A stretch of 37,839 nt of DNA from Magnetococcales bacterium. Its GTDB lineage: Bacteria > Pseudomonadota > Magnetococcia > Magnetococcales > JADFWT01. Below the pieces are notes generated by a model, which was given only the letters and a program-made list of their open reading frames with translations, was not told where the DNA came from and did not search any database. Where the stretch lies: positions 1 to 37,839 of the forward strand of contig JADFWT010000016.1 of the NCBI GenBank assembly GCA_015233785.1. Direction: 5' to 3'. The position numbers and the translations under genes are program-made. Below, piece after piece: positions 26,403 to 34,024 of the stretch (positions are counted from its first letter, which is position 1; the number at the start of each line of letters is the position of its first letter).

Positions 26403-27284
26403 TCACCCTCGCCCTGCCGGCTCCTTCCAGCCGTGGCAAAACAGAATCTCCAGCGTCGCCGGGAGCCCCCCTTTATCCCCAAAGCGCTCCTTGTAGATCT
26501 GCGCCAGCTCCAGCGCAAACCCTTTCCCGGTCAGGCCGGGAGGGCGCTGTTGATGGTGATTTCCACCACCGATCTGCTTAAGGGTACGCAGCAGCTCCGC
26601 TACACTGCTGAACCTCGGCTCTACCGAAATCCGATCCACCACCGTCAGCGCCAAACCCGCCTTCACCATCTGATCGCCAAGTTTCTGAATCTCCGGCAGC
26701 ATGGGCACCCGAGGCCACGCTTTGCCGTAACGGCGTCGGTCCAGCTCCTCCAGGCAGATGCGCAGCTCCTGCAAGGTGCTCTCTCCGGGAATCGCAGCCA
26801 AAAACAGCCCATCAGGCCGCAGAATCCGCCGAATCTCCCGTAACGACGTGTTAAGATCCCCCAACCAGTGCAGCGCCATGCCGGAGAGCACCAGATCAAA
26901 ACTGCGATTGGCAAACGGCAAGGTCGGCGACTCTACGGTGATACAGAGATCCGATCCGGTGCCGGCATAACGCGCCAACCAGGAGGACTCCAGCCCGGCG
27001 GTGACCAGCTTCGCCTGGGGCCAGCGCGCCCGAAGCAGGCTCGAAACCCTCCCGGTGCGGCAACCGAGATCCAACATGCGCTGGGGGTCAATCTTAATCA
27101 TCTCCAGACGATCCACCAGCATGGCATCAATCTCAGCCAGCTTGTTGAAGGCACCGGTGGTCTCCGGCTCAGCCCGCTGCCACGCCCGGCGCAAGCGGCG
27201 CGGATCAAGCGCTACGGCAGCCTGTGGCGGATGAAAGGAGAGCGGTTCGGGGCTGGGCGTGACGTCGGTTTCGGGGCTGGTCAT
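26403..27284 (-). CDS. BioC/NDUFAF5-like SAM-dependent methyltransferase
   Basis: Class I SAM-dependent methyltransferase of 293 residues. Motif I is MLDLGCRTGRVSSLL, the acidic residue after strand 2 is in VTAGLESSW, and post-motif blocks SFDLVLSGMALHWLGD and ILRPDGLFLAAIPG match the BioC/NDUFAF5 group. The mitochondrial relative NDUFAF5 modifies a complex I subunit; BioC methylates malonyl-ACP for biotin. No bio genes are nearby, and the divergent comF-grxC-nitrilase neighbours recall the alphaproteobacterial NDUFAF5-like locus, so the first role is favoured by context only. Its stop lies 11 bases from the converging DUF4347 gene. Confidence 0.83.
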   Translation of the reverse strand: MTSPETDVTPSPEPLSFHPPQAAVALDPRRLRRAWQRAEPETTGAFNKLAEIDAMLVDRLEMIKIDPQRMLDLGCRTGRVSSLLRARWPQAKLVTAGLESSWLARYAGTGSDLCITVESPTLPFANRSFDLVLSGMALHWLGDLNTSLREIRRILRPDGLFLAAIPGESTLQELRICLEELDRRRYGKAWPRVPMLPEIQKLGDQMVKAGLALTVVDRISVEPRFSSVAELLRTLKQIGGGNHHQQRPPGLTGKGFALELAQIYKERFGDKGGLPATLEILFCHGWKEPAGRG

Positions 27285-27344
27285 GGCGTTGAACTCGGTA
27301 CGTTGGGCAGTTAAGAGGCATCCACAGGAATATTGGACAGGACA

Positions 27345-28169
27345 ATGGAATCATCACACACAGAAGCCAGCATGACACAGAGCGGGGGCACGACGGAAGA
27401 GCCGATGCCGGGCAGTCTTCTTCCGGGTCTGAAGCGGCTTGGGGGGCGGCTTCTTGATGCGCTCTACCCCCCCATCTGCCCCCTCTGCAAGACGCCCATA
27501 CCCCACCATCCCGGCCTTTGCGATACCTGCATGGAGACGTTGCCCGATGCCCCCCGCCATCTCTGCCAGGGGTGCGGGGCGGTAACCATGGAACCCCTGA
27601 CCAGTTGTACCGAATGCCCAGAGATGGGCACCCCCGCCGATGCCGTCTATAGCGCCTTCTGGTATCAATCCCCCCTGGACAACATGATGCTGCGCTACAA
27701 GTTTGGTGATCGAACCGAGTGGGCACCGCTGCTGGCAGCGCTCATGTGGTCACAACTTGAAGTGTCCTTCACACAAGAAAATCCCCATCTTATTATTCCG
27801 ATTCCACTGCATTATCGAAGACTTGTGGCACGACGCTATAACCAAGCGGCACTGTTGGCCCGATCTTTGGCCCACCAAATGGACTGCCCCCTATCGACAA
27901 ACAGCCTCAAGCGCATCAGAATGACTACGCCACAAACCGAACTGTATAGCGATGAACGACGCCGTAATCTGCATGGTGCATTTCGCGCCGAACCCCGCCG
28001 CATCGCGGGCCGACGCATTCTGCTGGTGGATGATGTGCTCACCACCGGCTCCACCATGCATGAGGCCGTAGCTGTCTTGAAAGAGGCGGGTGCGGAACGC
28101 GTCATCATCGCCACATTGTTACGAACCAAAACTCCGGCGGCCCAACCTCGCGGCCTCTATGAGGCGTGA
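27345..28169 (+). CDS. comF: ComF family phosphoribosyltransferase-like protein
   Basis: Cytoplasmic protein related to the competence factor ComFC, with a role in DNA uptake or recombination in naturally transformable bacteria. The N-terminal zinc-binding part has two Cys pairs (CPLCKTPIPHHPGLCDTC) and further CxxC sites (CQGCG, CTEC). The C-terminal phosphoribosyltransferase-type domain contains the PRPP loop ILLVDDVLTTGST and the family block RRYNQAALLARSLA. ATG 27345 is chosen (274 residues); a TTG at 27333 is in frame. No other competence gene is nearby, and the family is also widespread in bacteria not known to be competent. It leads the grxC-nitrilase block. Confidence 0.92.
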   Translation: MESSHTEASMTQSGGTTEEPMPGSLLPGLKRLGGRLLDALYPPICPLCKTPIPHHPGLCDTCMETLPDAPRHLCQGCGAVTMEPLTSCTECPEMGTPADAVYSAFWYQSPLDNMMLRYKFGDRTEWAPLLAALMWSQLEVSFTQENPHLIIPIPLHYRRLVARRYNQAALLARSLAHQMDCPLSTNSLKRIRMTTPQTELYSDERRRNLHGAFRAEPRRIAGRRILLVDDVLTTGSTMHEAVAVLKEAGAERVIIATLLRTKTPAAQPRGLYEA

Positions 28170-28205
28170 GCCCGTCGACAACCCCGATTTCGAGGAGCGC
28201 GCATC

Positions 28206-28463
28206 ATGCCCGATATCGTCATTTACTCCACCACCGTCTGCCCATTCTGCGTACGCGCCAAAATGCTGCTGGATAAAAAGGGCGCGGCTTATACCGAAGT
28301 CAATCTCACCAAGGAGCCGGCCCGCCGGGAAGAGATGCTGGAGAAATCCAAAGGCATGCGTACCGTGCCGCAGATCTTTATTGATGAGACCCATGTAGGC
28401 GGTTGCGATGATCTCTATGAGCTGGAGTTTGACGGCAAGCTCGATGAGATGCTGGCAGGCTGA
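28206..28463 (+). CDS. grxC: Glutaredoxin 3
   Basis: Small glutathione-dependent thiol oxidoreductase (85 residues) that reduces disulfides and protein-glutathione adducts in the cytoplasm. The active site is CPFC near residue 11-14 (TVCPFCVRAK). The glutathione-binding TVPQIFID with cis-Pro and the GGCDDLYELE block are intact. GAGGAG lies 8 bases before the ATG. The stop overlaps the next start by one base (TGATG), so it is coupled to the nitrilase gene. Confidence 0.96.
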   Translation: MPDIVIYSTTVCPFCVRAKMLLDKKGAAYTEVNLTKEPARREEMLEKSKGMRTVPQIFIDETHVGGCDDLYELEFDGKLDEMLAG

Positions 28464-29314
28464 TGACAGAGGCCATTACACCAACCGCCGCCGACCCCTT
28501 TCTGGCGGCGGTGATCCAGATGAGCAGCGGTGCAGAGCCAGAAGCCAATCTGGCCCGCGCCGAACAGCTCATGGATCAGGCGGTCTCACAAGGGTCCGGG
28601 CTGCTGGTGTTGCCAGAGCACTTCAACGCCCTGGATGATCCCAGCCAGCCCCCCTATCGAGAGAGGTTCGAAGCGAGTCGGACGCTGGGTTTTCTCAGTG
28701 ATTATGCCGCAGCGCACGGCGTATGGATCGTCGGCGGCTCTCTGGCCCTGGCCATACCGGACAGCGATAAGGTGACCAACACCTCATTCGTCATCGACCA
28801 CCAGGGTGCTATCCAGGCCCGCTACCACAAAATCCATCTGTTTGATGTGGCCCTGGGCCCAGCGGTGGCCAAGCGGGATGTCAGCGCCTTTCAGGAGTCC
28901 AGCAGCGTCGCCCCCGGCACCACGCCGGTAACCGCCAATACCCCCTTCGGCACCATCGGTCTATCGGTCTGCTACGATCTGCGTTTTCCTGAGCTCTACC
29001 GCCGGCTTGCCGCACAAGGCGCTTCCCTGCTCACCGTGCCGGCGGCCTTCACGCTCAACACCGGCAAAGATCATTGGGAGCTTTTACTGCGGGCGCGGGC
29101 GGTGGAGAACTTCAGCTATGTGCTGGCAGCCGGGCAGTGGGGCAAGCATCCCGGCGGGCGACGTACCTATGGCCACTCGATGATTGTCGAGCCATGGGGC
29201 ACAGTGATCGCCCGCGTCCCCGATGGCGAAGGCGTCGCCGTGGCAGAGATCGACCCGGCACGCATTCGGCGCTGTCGTAAGCGGATTCCCTGTTTGACGC
29301 ATCGGGTGTTGTAG
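28463..29314 (+). CDS. Carbon-nitrogen hydrolase, Nit1-type (deaminated glutathione amidase-like)
   Basis: Nitrilase-superfamily amidase of 283 residues with the complete catalytic set: E52 in LPEHFNAL, K123 in YHKIHLFDV and C170 in SVCYDLRFPELYR. The closest family by these motifs is Nit1/YbeM, which hydrolyses deaminated glutathione, a damage product. That role fits its coupling to a glutathione-using glutaredoxin. The start overlaps the grxC stop by one base. It converges with mutT across a 33-base gap. Confidence 0.92.
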   Translation: MTEAITPTAADPFLAAVIQMSSGAEPEANLARAEQLMDQAVSQGSGLLVLPEHFNALDDPSQPPYRERFEASRTLGFLSDYAAAHGVWIVGGSLALAIPDSDKVTNTSFVIDHQGAIQARYHKIHLFDVALGPAVAKRDVSAFQESSSVAPGTTPVTANTPFGTIGLSVCYDLRFPELYRRLAAQGASLLTVPAAFTLNTGKDHWELLLRARAVENFSYVLAAGQWGKHPGGRRTYGHSMIVEPWGTVIARVPDGEGVAVAEIDPARIRRCRKRIPCLTHRVL

Positions 29315-29347
29315 TCTCCCCCCCTGCAAACCGATCCACCCTCCTCT

Positions 29348-29758
29348 TCACCCCTTTTGCAGCAGATTCATCAACCCTGCCAACAGCGGTTCATTGGCCG
29401 GAGGAAGCTTCAAACCGTCCAGCTCCGCAGCCTCCACCCAACGCACATCCAGCACCTCGGGATCCACCGGCTTCGGCTCTCCGCTATAACGCCGGCAGTG
29501 AAACACGTTGATCAGTACATGATAGGCGGGATAACCGTAGGAGACAAAACGCCAGGGCACCAGATCATCCACCTCCAGCGCCACCTCTTCACGCATCTCC
29601 CGCACCAGCGCCTCTTCCGGGGATTCGCCGGGCTCCACCTTGCCGCCGGGAAACTCCCAACACCCCTGAAGCGGCCCCTTGGCCCCGCGACACCCCAACA
29701 GCACCCGCCGCTCATGAACCACCAGACCCGCTGAGACCAGAATCAACGGCCCCTTCAT
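29348..29758 (-). CDS. mutT: MutT-type Nudix hydrolase (8-oxo-dGTP diphosphatase)
   Basis: Cleans oxidised nucleotides from the pool to prevent A:T to C:G mutations. The Nudix box runs from G39 to L61 (GKVEPGE, then REMREEVAL); the penultimate Gly of the box is Ala here, a tolerated change. The segment LLGCRGAKGPLQGCWEFPGG is typical of MutT. Length 136 is normal. The ATG overlaps the stop of an uncharacterised gene (ATGA), so the two are translated together. Confidence 0.93.
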   Translation of the reverse strand: MKGPLILVSAGLVVHERRVLLGCRGAKGPLQGCWEFPGGKVEPGESPEEALVREMREEVALEVDDLVPWRFVSYGYPAYHVLINVFHCRRYSGEPKPVDPEVLDVRWVEAAELDGLKLPPANEPLLAGLMNLLQKG

Positions 29759-30201
29759 GAGAATAGCTTCGAAACCCAGGAGCCCTTGGCCTCTGGAATC
29801 TCACACCCCTCGGGATTCCACTCCGGCACCGGCTCCGGCGTCACTCGGGAGAAGACCCGCCACGGCGTGATCCCGCCACCACTGTCACCGCAACCGCAAC
29901 CGGCCCGACGAGGATGAAATACCTTGATAATCCAGGGATCCTCCAGACTCTGGGCATAGACCATAGTGGTCCACACACCCCGCTCCTCTTTGAGAATCTC
30001 CTCCACCATGTGCTGCAACTGCCCGCACGCCTCGGAGCCACTGATCTGCCGATCCTCCTCATCGCCGCTGGGGGCCAGCAGATGCCAACTTTCGTGGCGG
30101 GCCACCTCGGCGCAGAGCGGCGCCAGCCCCTCCACCCGAATCATGCCGTCAAACCGTCCACCCAGCCGCTCCCGAAAGGAGCCTTCCTCTAAACCATGCA
30201 T
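29755..30201 (-). CDS. Uncharacterised protein coupled to mutT
   Basis: I do not recognise this 148-residue protein. ATG 30201 is chosen because GAGG lies 6 bases upstream; the frame opens further to 30255. It is mixed and soluble, with no membrane segment. Visible features are a Glu-rich middle (HMVEEILKEERGVWTTMVYA), a compact Cys/Gly patch CGCGDSGGG (about residues 105-113) that could bind metal, and a Pro/Trp-rich end (TPWRVFSRVTPEPVPEWNP). It is a real gene by its ribosome binding site, proteobacterial codon use and 4-base coupling to mutT. It diverges from argJ. Confidence 0.75.
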   Translation of the reverse strand: MHGLEEGSFRERLGGRFDGMIRVEGLAPLCAEVARHESWHLLAPSGDEEDRQISGSEACGQLQHMVEEILKEERGVWTTMVYAQSLEDPWIIKVFHPRRAGCGCGDSGGGITPWRVFSRVTPEPVPEWNPEGCEIPEAKGSWVSKLFS

Positions 30202-30350
30202 ACTTCGCCTCACACCCAAAGATCCTGCCAAACCCCTCTGGAAACCTGTTCCCAACCCCGGTCGTCTTGTGCGACAATCGGCCTATTCTAACAGCTTGGG
30301 CACGATCTGCATCCATTGTCGTCGCCCTTTTTCATGAGGAGTAGCAGACC

Positions 30351-31568
30351 ATGGCCGTCGGAGCCCCTAGATTTCCCGACCTGCCGTCCATCGCCGGATT
30401 TAAGACCACCGCCACCGCCAGCGGCATCAAACGCCACGATATGGTGGACCTGTTGCTGGTGGAGATGGAGAACACATGCAGCGTGGCCGGGGTCTTCACC
30501 CAAAACCAGGTGGTGGCAGCACCCGTGGAGATCTGTCGGGCGCGACTGGCTGTCGGGCGTGCGCGGGCACTACTGGTCAACTCCGGTAACGCCAACGCCA
30601 GAACCGGCCCCCAGGGCATGGACGATGCTTTGGCGCTGGGCAAACAGTGCGCCGAGCTGCTGGGTGTGCCGGAATCGGAGATATTTCTCGCCTCTACCGG
30701 CGTCATCGGTGAGCGTCTGCCTATGGAGAAACCCGCCGCCGCACTGCCGGAAATGGCCAAAAAACTGGCTCCCGGCGGCTGGCAAGAGGCAGCCCAGGCC
30801 ATCATGACCACCGATACGTTTCCCAAGGGGGCCAGACGCAGCACCTCTATAGAGGGTGCCTCGGTGGAAGTGATCGGCATCGCCAAAGGGGCCGGGATGA
30901 TCCACCCCGATATGGCCACCATGCTGTCGTTTCTCTTTACCGATGCCGCCATTACCCAACAGGCGCTTCAAACACTGCTGTCACGGGCCATTGAGGAGAG
31001 CTTCAACAGCATTAGCGTCGATGGTGATACCTCTACCAACGATACGGTGCTGCTCTTTGCCAGCGGTGCAGCAGGGCATGCCGTTATCGACGACCCCGAC
31101 AGCCCGGAAGCAGCCCCGCTCATGGAGGCCATCTTGGGGGTGTGCCTTGATCTGGCCCAGGCCATCATCCGCGACGCCGAAGGGGCCACCAAATTCGTCA
31201 CCATCACCGTCTCCGGGGCCAAAAGCCGGGCCGATGCCAAGCAGGTAGCCTTCTCGGTGGCCAAGAGCCCCCTGGTAAAGACCGCACTCTTTGGCAGTGA
31301 TCCCAACTGGGGGCGGATCCTCTGCGCCGTGGGCTACGCCAAGGTGCCTCTGGATGTAGATCGGATCGCCATTCGGTTGGGAGATGTTACGGTGGTGGAA
31401 AATGGTGTCCTTTCACCCGGTTACCGGGAGAAGGATGGCGCACGGGTGATGGGGGAAGAGGAGATTGGAATCTCTATCGACTTGGGACTTGGGGATGCTT
31501 CGGAGCAGGTCTGGACCAGCGATCTATCGCATGGGTATGTGACGATTAATGCGGACTATCGGACTTGA
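30351..31568 (+). CDS. argJ: Bifunctional ornithine acetyltransferase/N-acetylglutamate synthase
   Basis: Arginine biosynthesis: moves acetyl from N-acetylornithine to glutamate, and may also make N-acetylglutamate from acetyl-CoA. The self-cleavage site is intact, with nucleophile T190 in MIHPDMATMLSF, giving alpha and beta chains. Other family blocks are VNSGNANARTGPQGM, the oxyanion-hole segment STGVIGERLP, SFNSISVDGDTSTNDT and GSDPNWGRILCAVGY. Length 405 is normal. GAGGAG lies about 10 bases before ATG 30351. Whether the second activity is present cannot be judged. Confidence 0.96.
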   Translation: MAVGAPRFPDLPSIAGFKTTATASGIKRHDMVDLLLVEMENTCSVAGVFTQNQVVAAPVEICRARLAVGRARALLVNSGNANARTGPQGMDDALALGKQCAELLGVPESEIFLASTGVIGERLPMEKPAAALPEMAKKLAPGGWQEAAQAIMTTDTFPKGARRSTSIEGASVEVIGIAKGAGMIHPDMATMLSFLFTDAAITQQALQTLLSRAIEESFNSISVDGDTSTNDTVLLFASGAAGHAVIDDPDSPEAAPLMEAILGVCLDLAQAIIRDAEGATKFVTITVSGAKSRADAKQVAFSVAKSPLVKTALFGSDPNWGRILCAVGYAKVPLDVDRIAIRLGDVTVVENGVLSPGYREKDGARVMGEEEIGISIDLGLGDASEQVWTSDLSHGYVTINADYRT

Positions 31569-31582
31569 TGCTCTTGTTTTTT

Positions 31583-31700
31583 GGGACCCCGTCTCCCTTG
31601 CCCCCTCTTTTTTTCTTTGGGGGACTCTGTCCGCCTTGCCCTCTTGTCGGGACTCTGCCCTGGACCCGCCGGAAGGCCTGAGGCCCTCTGGACTCCCCAA
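31583..31700 (+). repeat. GC-rich imperfect intergenic repeats after argJ
   Basis: Three diverged copies of a unit beginning GGGACYCYG start at 31583, 31621 and 31649; the first two continue into a CCTTGCCCYCT segment. Runs of C and G flanking T-rich stretches (CCCCC at 31601-31605 with GGGGG at 31619-31623), a self-complementary GGCC-TGA-GGCC (31675-31685) and a downstream CCCC allow several hairpins. It may serve as the argJ terminator and resembles short dispersed REP-like elements, but only this copy is in the window. Confidence 0.55.
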
Positions 31701-31716
31701 ACCCAAAGGAGCGTTT

Positions 31717-31950
31717 ATGCCTACTAAACTCGATGACCAACCCGCTACCCGCCTTCGACGCAGCAAACCTCGTAAATCCTTTCCGCCTTGCCAACTCTGC
31801 AAGGCCGATAACGGCTTTACCTGGAACTGCGAATGCGGCTTCGCCTTCTGTCACGAATGCATGAACGCCAACCTGACGCTGGTAAAATGCAACGGACGCA
31901 CCTGGGGCTGCCCGGAGTGCGGACGTAGCCACATCCTGGCACGAGGCTGA
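31717..31950 (+). CDS. Small Cys-rich (zinc-binding) protein
   Basis: A 77-residue basic protein with AAAGGAG 5 bases before its ATG, a strong ribosome binding site. After a basic N terminus (about 1-23) come four close Cys pairs or clusters: CQLC, CECGFAFC, HECM and CPEC, plus a lone Cys. This pattern would hold two zinc ions in a RING-like or double zinc-ribbon fold. The protein family and partner are not recognised. It is followed 3 bases later by the HAD phosphatase ATG, so they are probably co-translated. Confidence 0.78.
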   Translation: MPTKLDDQPATRLRRSKPRKSFPPCQLCKADNGFTWNCECGFAFCHECMNANLTLVKCNGRTWGCPECGRSHILARG

Positions 31951-31953
31951 TTG

Positions 31954-32622
31954 ATGTCCCCTGTCCAATGGCCCAAGGTCAAAACCGCCCTGCTGGATAT
32001 GGACGGCACCTTGCTGGACCGCCACTTTGATGATCACTTCTACCTGGAGACCGTGCCCCACGCCTTTGCCGAAGCCCAAAAGATGGCATTGGAAAAGGCG
32101 CGCCACACAGTCCTGGCCGCCTACCGAAAAGCGGAAGGTACCCTGGCCTGGTACGATATCGACTACTGGTCAAACACCCTGAAGCTGGATATTCCGGCCC
32201 TTAAAAAGGGAGATGCCCACCGTATCCAACCTCGTCCCCAGGCCATGGCACTGCTAGCCTTTCTCAAGCAAGCCGGGCTGTCCATCCATCTGGTCACGGA
32301 TGCCCACCCGCGATCACTCAACCTCAAGCTGGAACATGTGGATCTGCGCCCCCACTTCCACAGCATCATCACCAGTCACCAAATCGGCCTGCCAAAGATG
32401 GAACCGGCCTTCTGGAGCCGACTTCAAGAGATCATCGGCTTTGACCCAGCCACCACGCTGATGGTGGATGACTCCGAAAAGGTGCTCGCAGCCGCCGAGA
32501 CCTTCGGCATCGCACACCTGCTCCACATGGCACACCCAAGCTCCGACTTGGCCCCGCAACGCTCTGAACGTTTTCCATCGGTGCACTGCTTCTCCGAGGC
32601 GATGACACCACCATCCCGGTAG
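31954..32622 (+). CDS. HAD-superfamily nucleotidase, YrfG (GMP/IMP 5'-nucleotidase)-like
   Basis: Phosphatase of 222 residues. HAD motif I is D15-M-D17-GTLLD, motif II is the Thr of HLVTDAHP, motif III the Lys of GLPKMEP and motif IV VDDSEKVL. The block GTLAWYDIDYWSNTLKLDI in the cap domain is characteristic of YrfG, which dephosphorylates GMP and IMP; by this it is a better match than phosphoglycolate phosphatase. ATG 31954 is preferred to the in-frame TTG 31951. A hairpin with a T-run follows the stop. Confidence 0.87.
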   Translation: MSPVQWPKVKTALLDMDGTLLDRHFDDHFYLETVPHAFAEAQKMALEKARHTVLAAYRKAEGTLAWYDIDYWSNTLKLDIPALKKGDAHRIQPRPQAMALLAFLKQAGLSIHLVTDAHPRSLNLKLEHVDLRPHFHSIITSHQIGLPKMEPAFWSRLQEIIGFDPATTLMVDDSEKVLAAAETFGIAHLLHMAHPSSDLAPQRSERFPSVHCFSEAMTPPSR

Positions 32623-32650
32623 CGTCGGAATACCGACACCCGTCATGGAT

Positions 32651-32672
32651 GCCATACAGATGGCGCTTTTTT
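32651..32672 (+). terminator. Rho-independent terminator after the HAD phosphatase
   Basis: A short stem GCCAT/ATGGC (32651-32655 with 32660-32664) with a 4-base loop is followed by six T residues at 32667-32672. It lies 29 bases after the stop codon. The stem is only 5-6 bp, so efficiency may be modest. Confidence 0.55.
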
Positions 32673-32810
32673 CCCTATCGGCCCCCCAACGCCGCATGAC
32701 CTGCCTGGCACCCACGTAGCGAAATTCGCGCCATCTGCCTGAAATAATGCCCAAATAAAATTATTCCCCACAGACTAGCCATTCTGGCATTGAAGCTGCT
32801 TTTAATTGAA

Positions 32811-32835
32811 GTACGCGGCCATTGACGGCGCGTAC
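32811..32835. promoter_or_regulatory. Inverted repeat upstream of the CNB-domain gene
   Basis: GTACGCG at 32811-32817 and CGCGTAC at 32829-32835 are perfect complements separated by 11 bases. Two GGATCC sites follow (about 32844 and 32865) around another partial inverted repeat. The position, 65-90 bases before the ATG at 32900, suits an operator or a structured leader. The rest of the 277-base intergenic stretch holds nothing I can name apart from the terminator. Confidence 0.3.
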
Positions 32836-32899
32836 CGAGCGAATGGATCCAGACCAGGTCCAGTTGGATCCTCAAGGAGCAACACCACAATAAGAACGG

Positions 32900-33424
32900 A
32901 TGGCGGCTATGCTGTTTTCAAGGCGGGACAAACAGAATCAACCCAAGCAAGAAGGGTTGGATCAACGTAAACTGGGTCAGCTGTTTCGCGATGGCGACTT
33001 TATCTTTGCAAAAGGGGATCAGACCGATCACCTCTATACCATTCAATCCGGCGAGATCGCCCTCTATCCCGGCAATCCCATAAAAGAGCCCTGGCGTGAG
33101 CCGATTGTACTGAAACAGGGCGACATTCTCGGCCTCACCTCGCTGCTGGGCGCACCCACACGGTCCATTACTGCACGCGCTATCGGCGATACCTGGCTGC
33201 TGAGTCTGGACCGCAAACGTCTCATCAGCCAGATGCATACCGACCCGTCGCTGGCCTTTCGCATCCTCACCCGTGCCATTGAGCGCCTGCAATATCTGGC
33301 CGAGGCATTTCCACAGTCGGAAGAGGAGCACCATCTTATGGGCAATCCGCTCCACGCTGGCCACTCCATGCCCAACTATCACGACCCCATGAACATGCGT
33401 ATGATGGCCAGACAGAGAAGCTGA
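32900..33424 (+). CDS. Stand-alone cyclic-nucleotide-binding-like domain protein
   Basis: Soluble 174-residue protein. Residues about 28-135 form a cNMP-binding fold (HLYTIQSGEIALYPG, VLKQGDILGLTSLLGAPTRSITARA, LLSLDRKRLISQM). The cassette again lacks the Glu that follows the Gly in real cyclic-nucleotide binders, though a TR is present near the position of the conserved Arg. There is no DNA-binding domain; the His/Met-rich tail (HHLMGNPLHAGHSMPNYHDP) is unusual. It shares fold details and the segment DPSLAFRI with the CNB-receiver fusion at 8012-8983, so they are probably paralogues. The ribosome binding site is weak. Confidence 0.8.
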   Translation: MAAMLFSRRDKQNQPKQEGLDQRKLGQLFRDGDFIFAKGDQTDHLYTIQSGEIALYPGNPIKEPWREPIVLKQGDILGLTSLLGAPTRSITARAIGDTWLLSLDRKRLISQMHTDPSLAFRILTRAIERLQYLAEAFPQSEEEHHLMGNPLHAGHSMPNYHDPMNMRMMARQRS

Positions 33425-33542
33425 AACTCCGAAGCCGGTCCCCAAACACCTCTCTAAAAACCAGAGAGAGCTCGCCTGTGGAAACCGACCTCAAAACGCT
33501 GTGGCCCACGCTTAATCGCTGGACGTTCGTAGCCAGAGGCGC

Positions 33543-33995
33543 TTATTCGCCGCCACTCTCATGCGAAACCAACTCAATGCCTGCATACTCGGCGATCCCC
33601 TTGGAGCGCTCGTCTGGGTAACTCCCTGCAAAAGCCACCTTGCGAATGCCGACGTTGGCCAGCGCCCCCATGCAGGATCCACACGGCTGGCAGGTAACAT
33701 AAACCGTGGCACCCTCCAGACAGATTCCGTGACGAGCGGCGTTGGCAATGCCGTTGGCTTCGGCGTGGGCACAGACGCACATCTCCAAACCCTGACCGCT
33801 GGGCAGACCGGCCTCCCGACGGGGACAGCTCGTTGGGTGGGGATAGCCGCTGGGCACACCGTTGAAACCGGTCGCCAACAGCCGTTTATCCCGCACAAAC
33901 ACCGCCCCCACCTGTCGCCCTGAAGCGCAAGTACTCATCTGAGCCGCCAAATTGGCGGTCTCCATCCAGTGCCGATCCCAACTTGGTCGTTTCAT
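33543..33995 (-). CDS. Deoxycytidylate (dCMP) deaminase-type enzyme
   Basis: Zinc-dependent deaminase of 150 residues that would convert dCMP to dUMP for thymidylate synthesis. The active site is complete: H77 and catalytic E79 in CAHAEANGI, with C105 and C108 in TCQPCGSCMGAL. The Cys-rich insertion before it (TSCPRREAGLPSG, CVCAHAE) is characteristic of the ComEB/dCMP deaminase group. It lies 29 bases downstream of the diguanylate cyclase gene on the same strand, with no obvious functional link. Confidence 0.92.
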   Translation of the reverse strand: MKRPSWDRHWMETANLAAQMSTCASGRQVGAVFVRDKRLLATGFNGVPSGYPHPTSCPRREAGLPSGQGLEMCVCAHAEANGIANAARHGICLEGATVYVTCQPCGSCMGALANVGIRKVAFAGSYPDERSKGIAEYAGIELVSHESGGE

Positions 33996-34024
33996 CCGGC
34001 CCCCCGCAATATTCTCTCTGGTGT

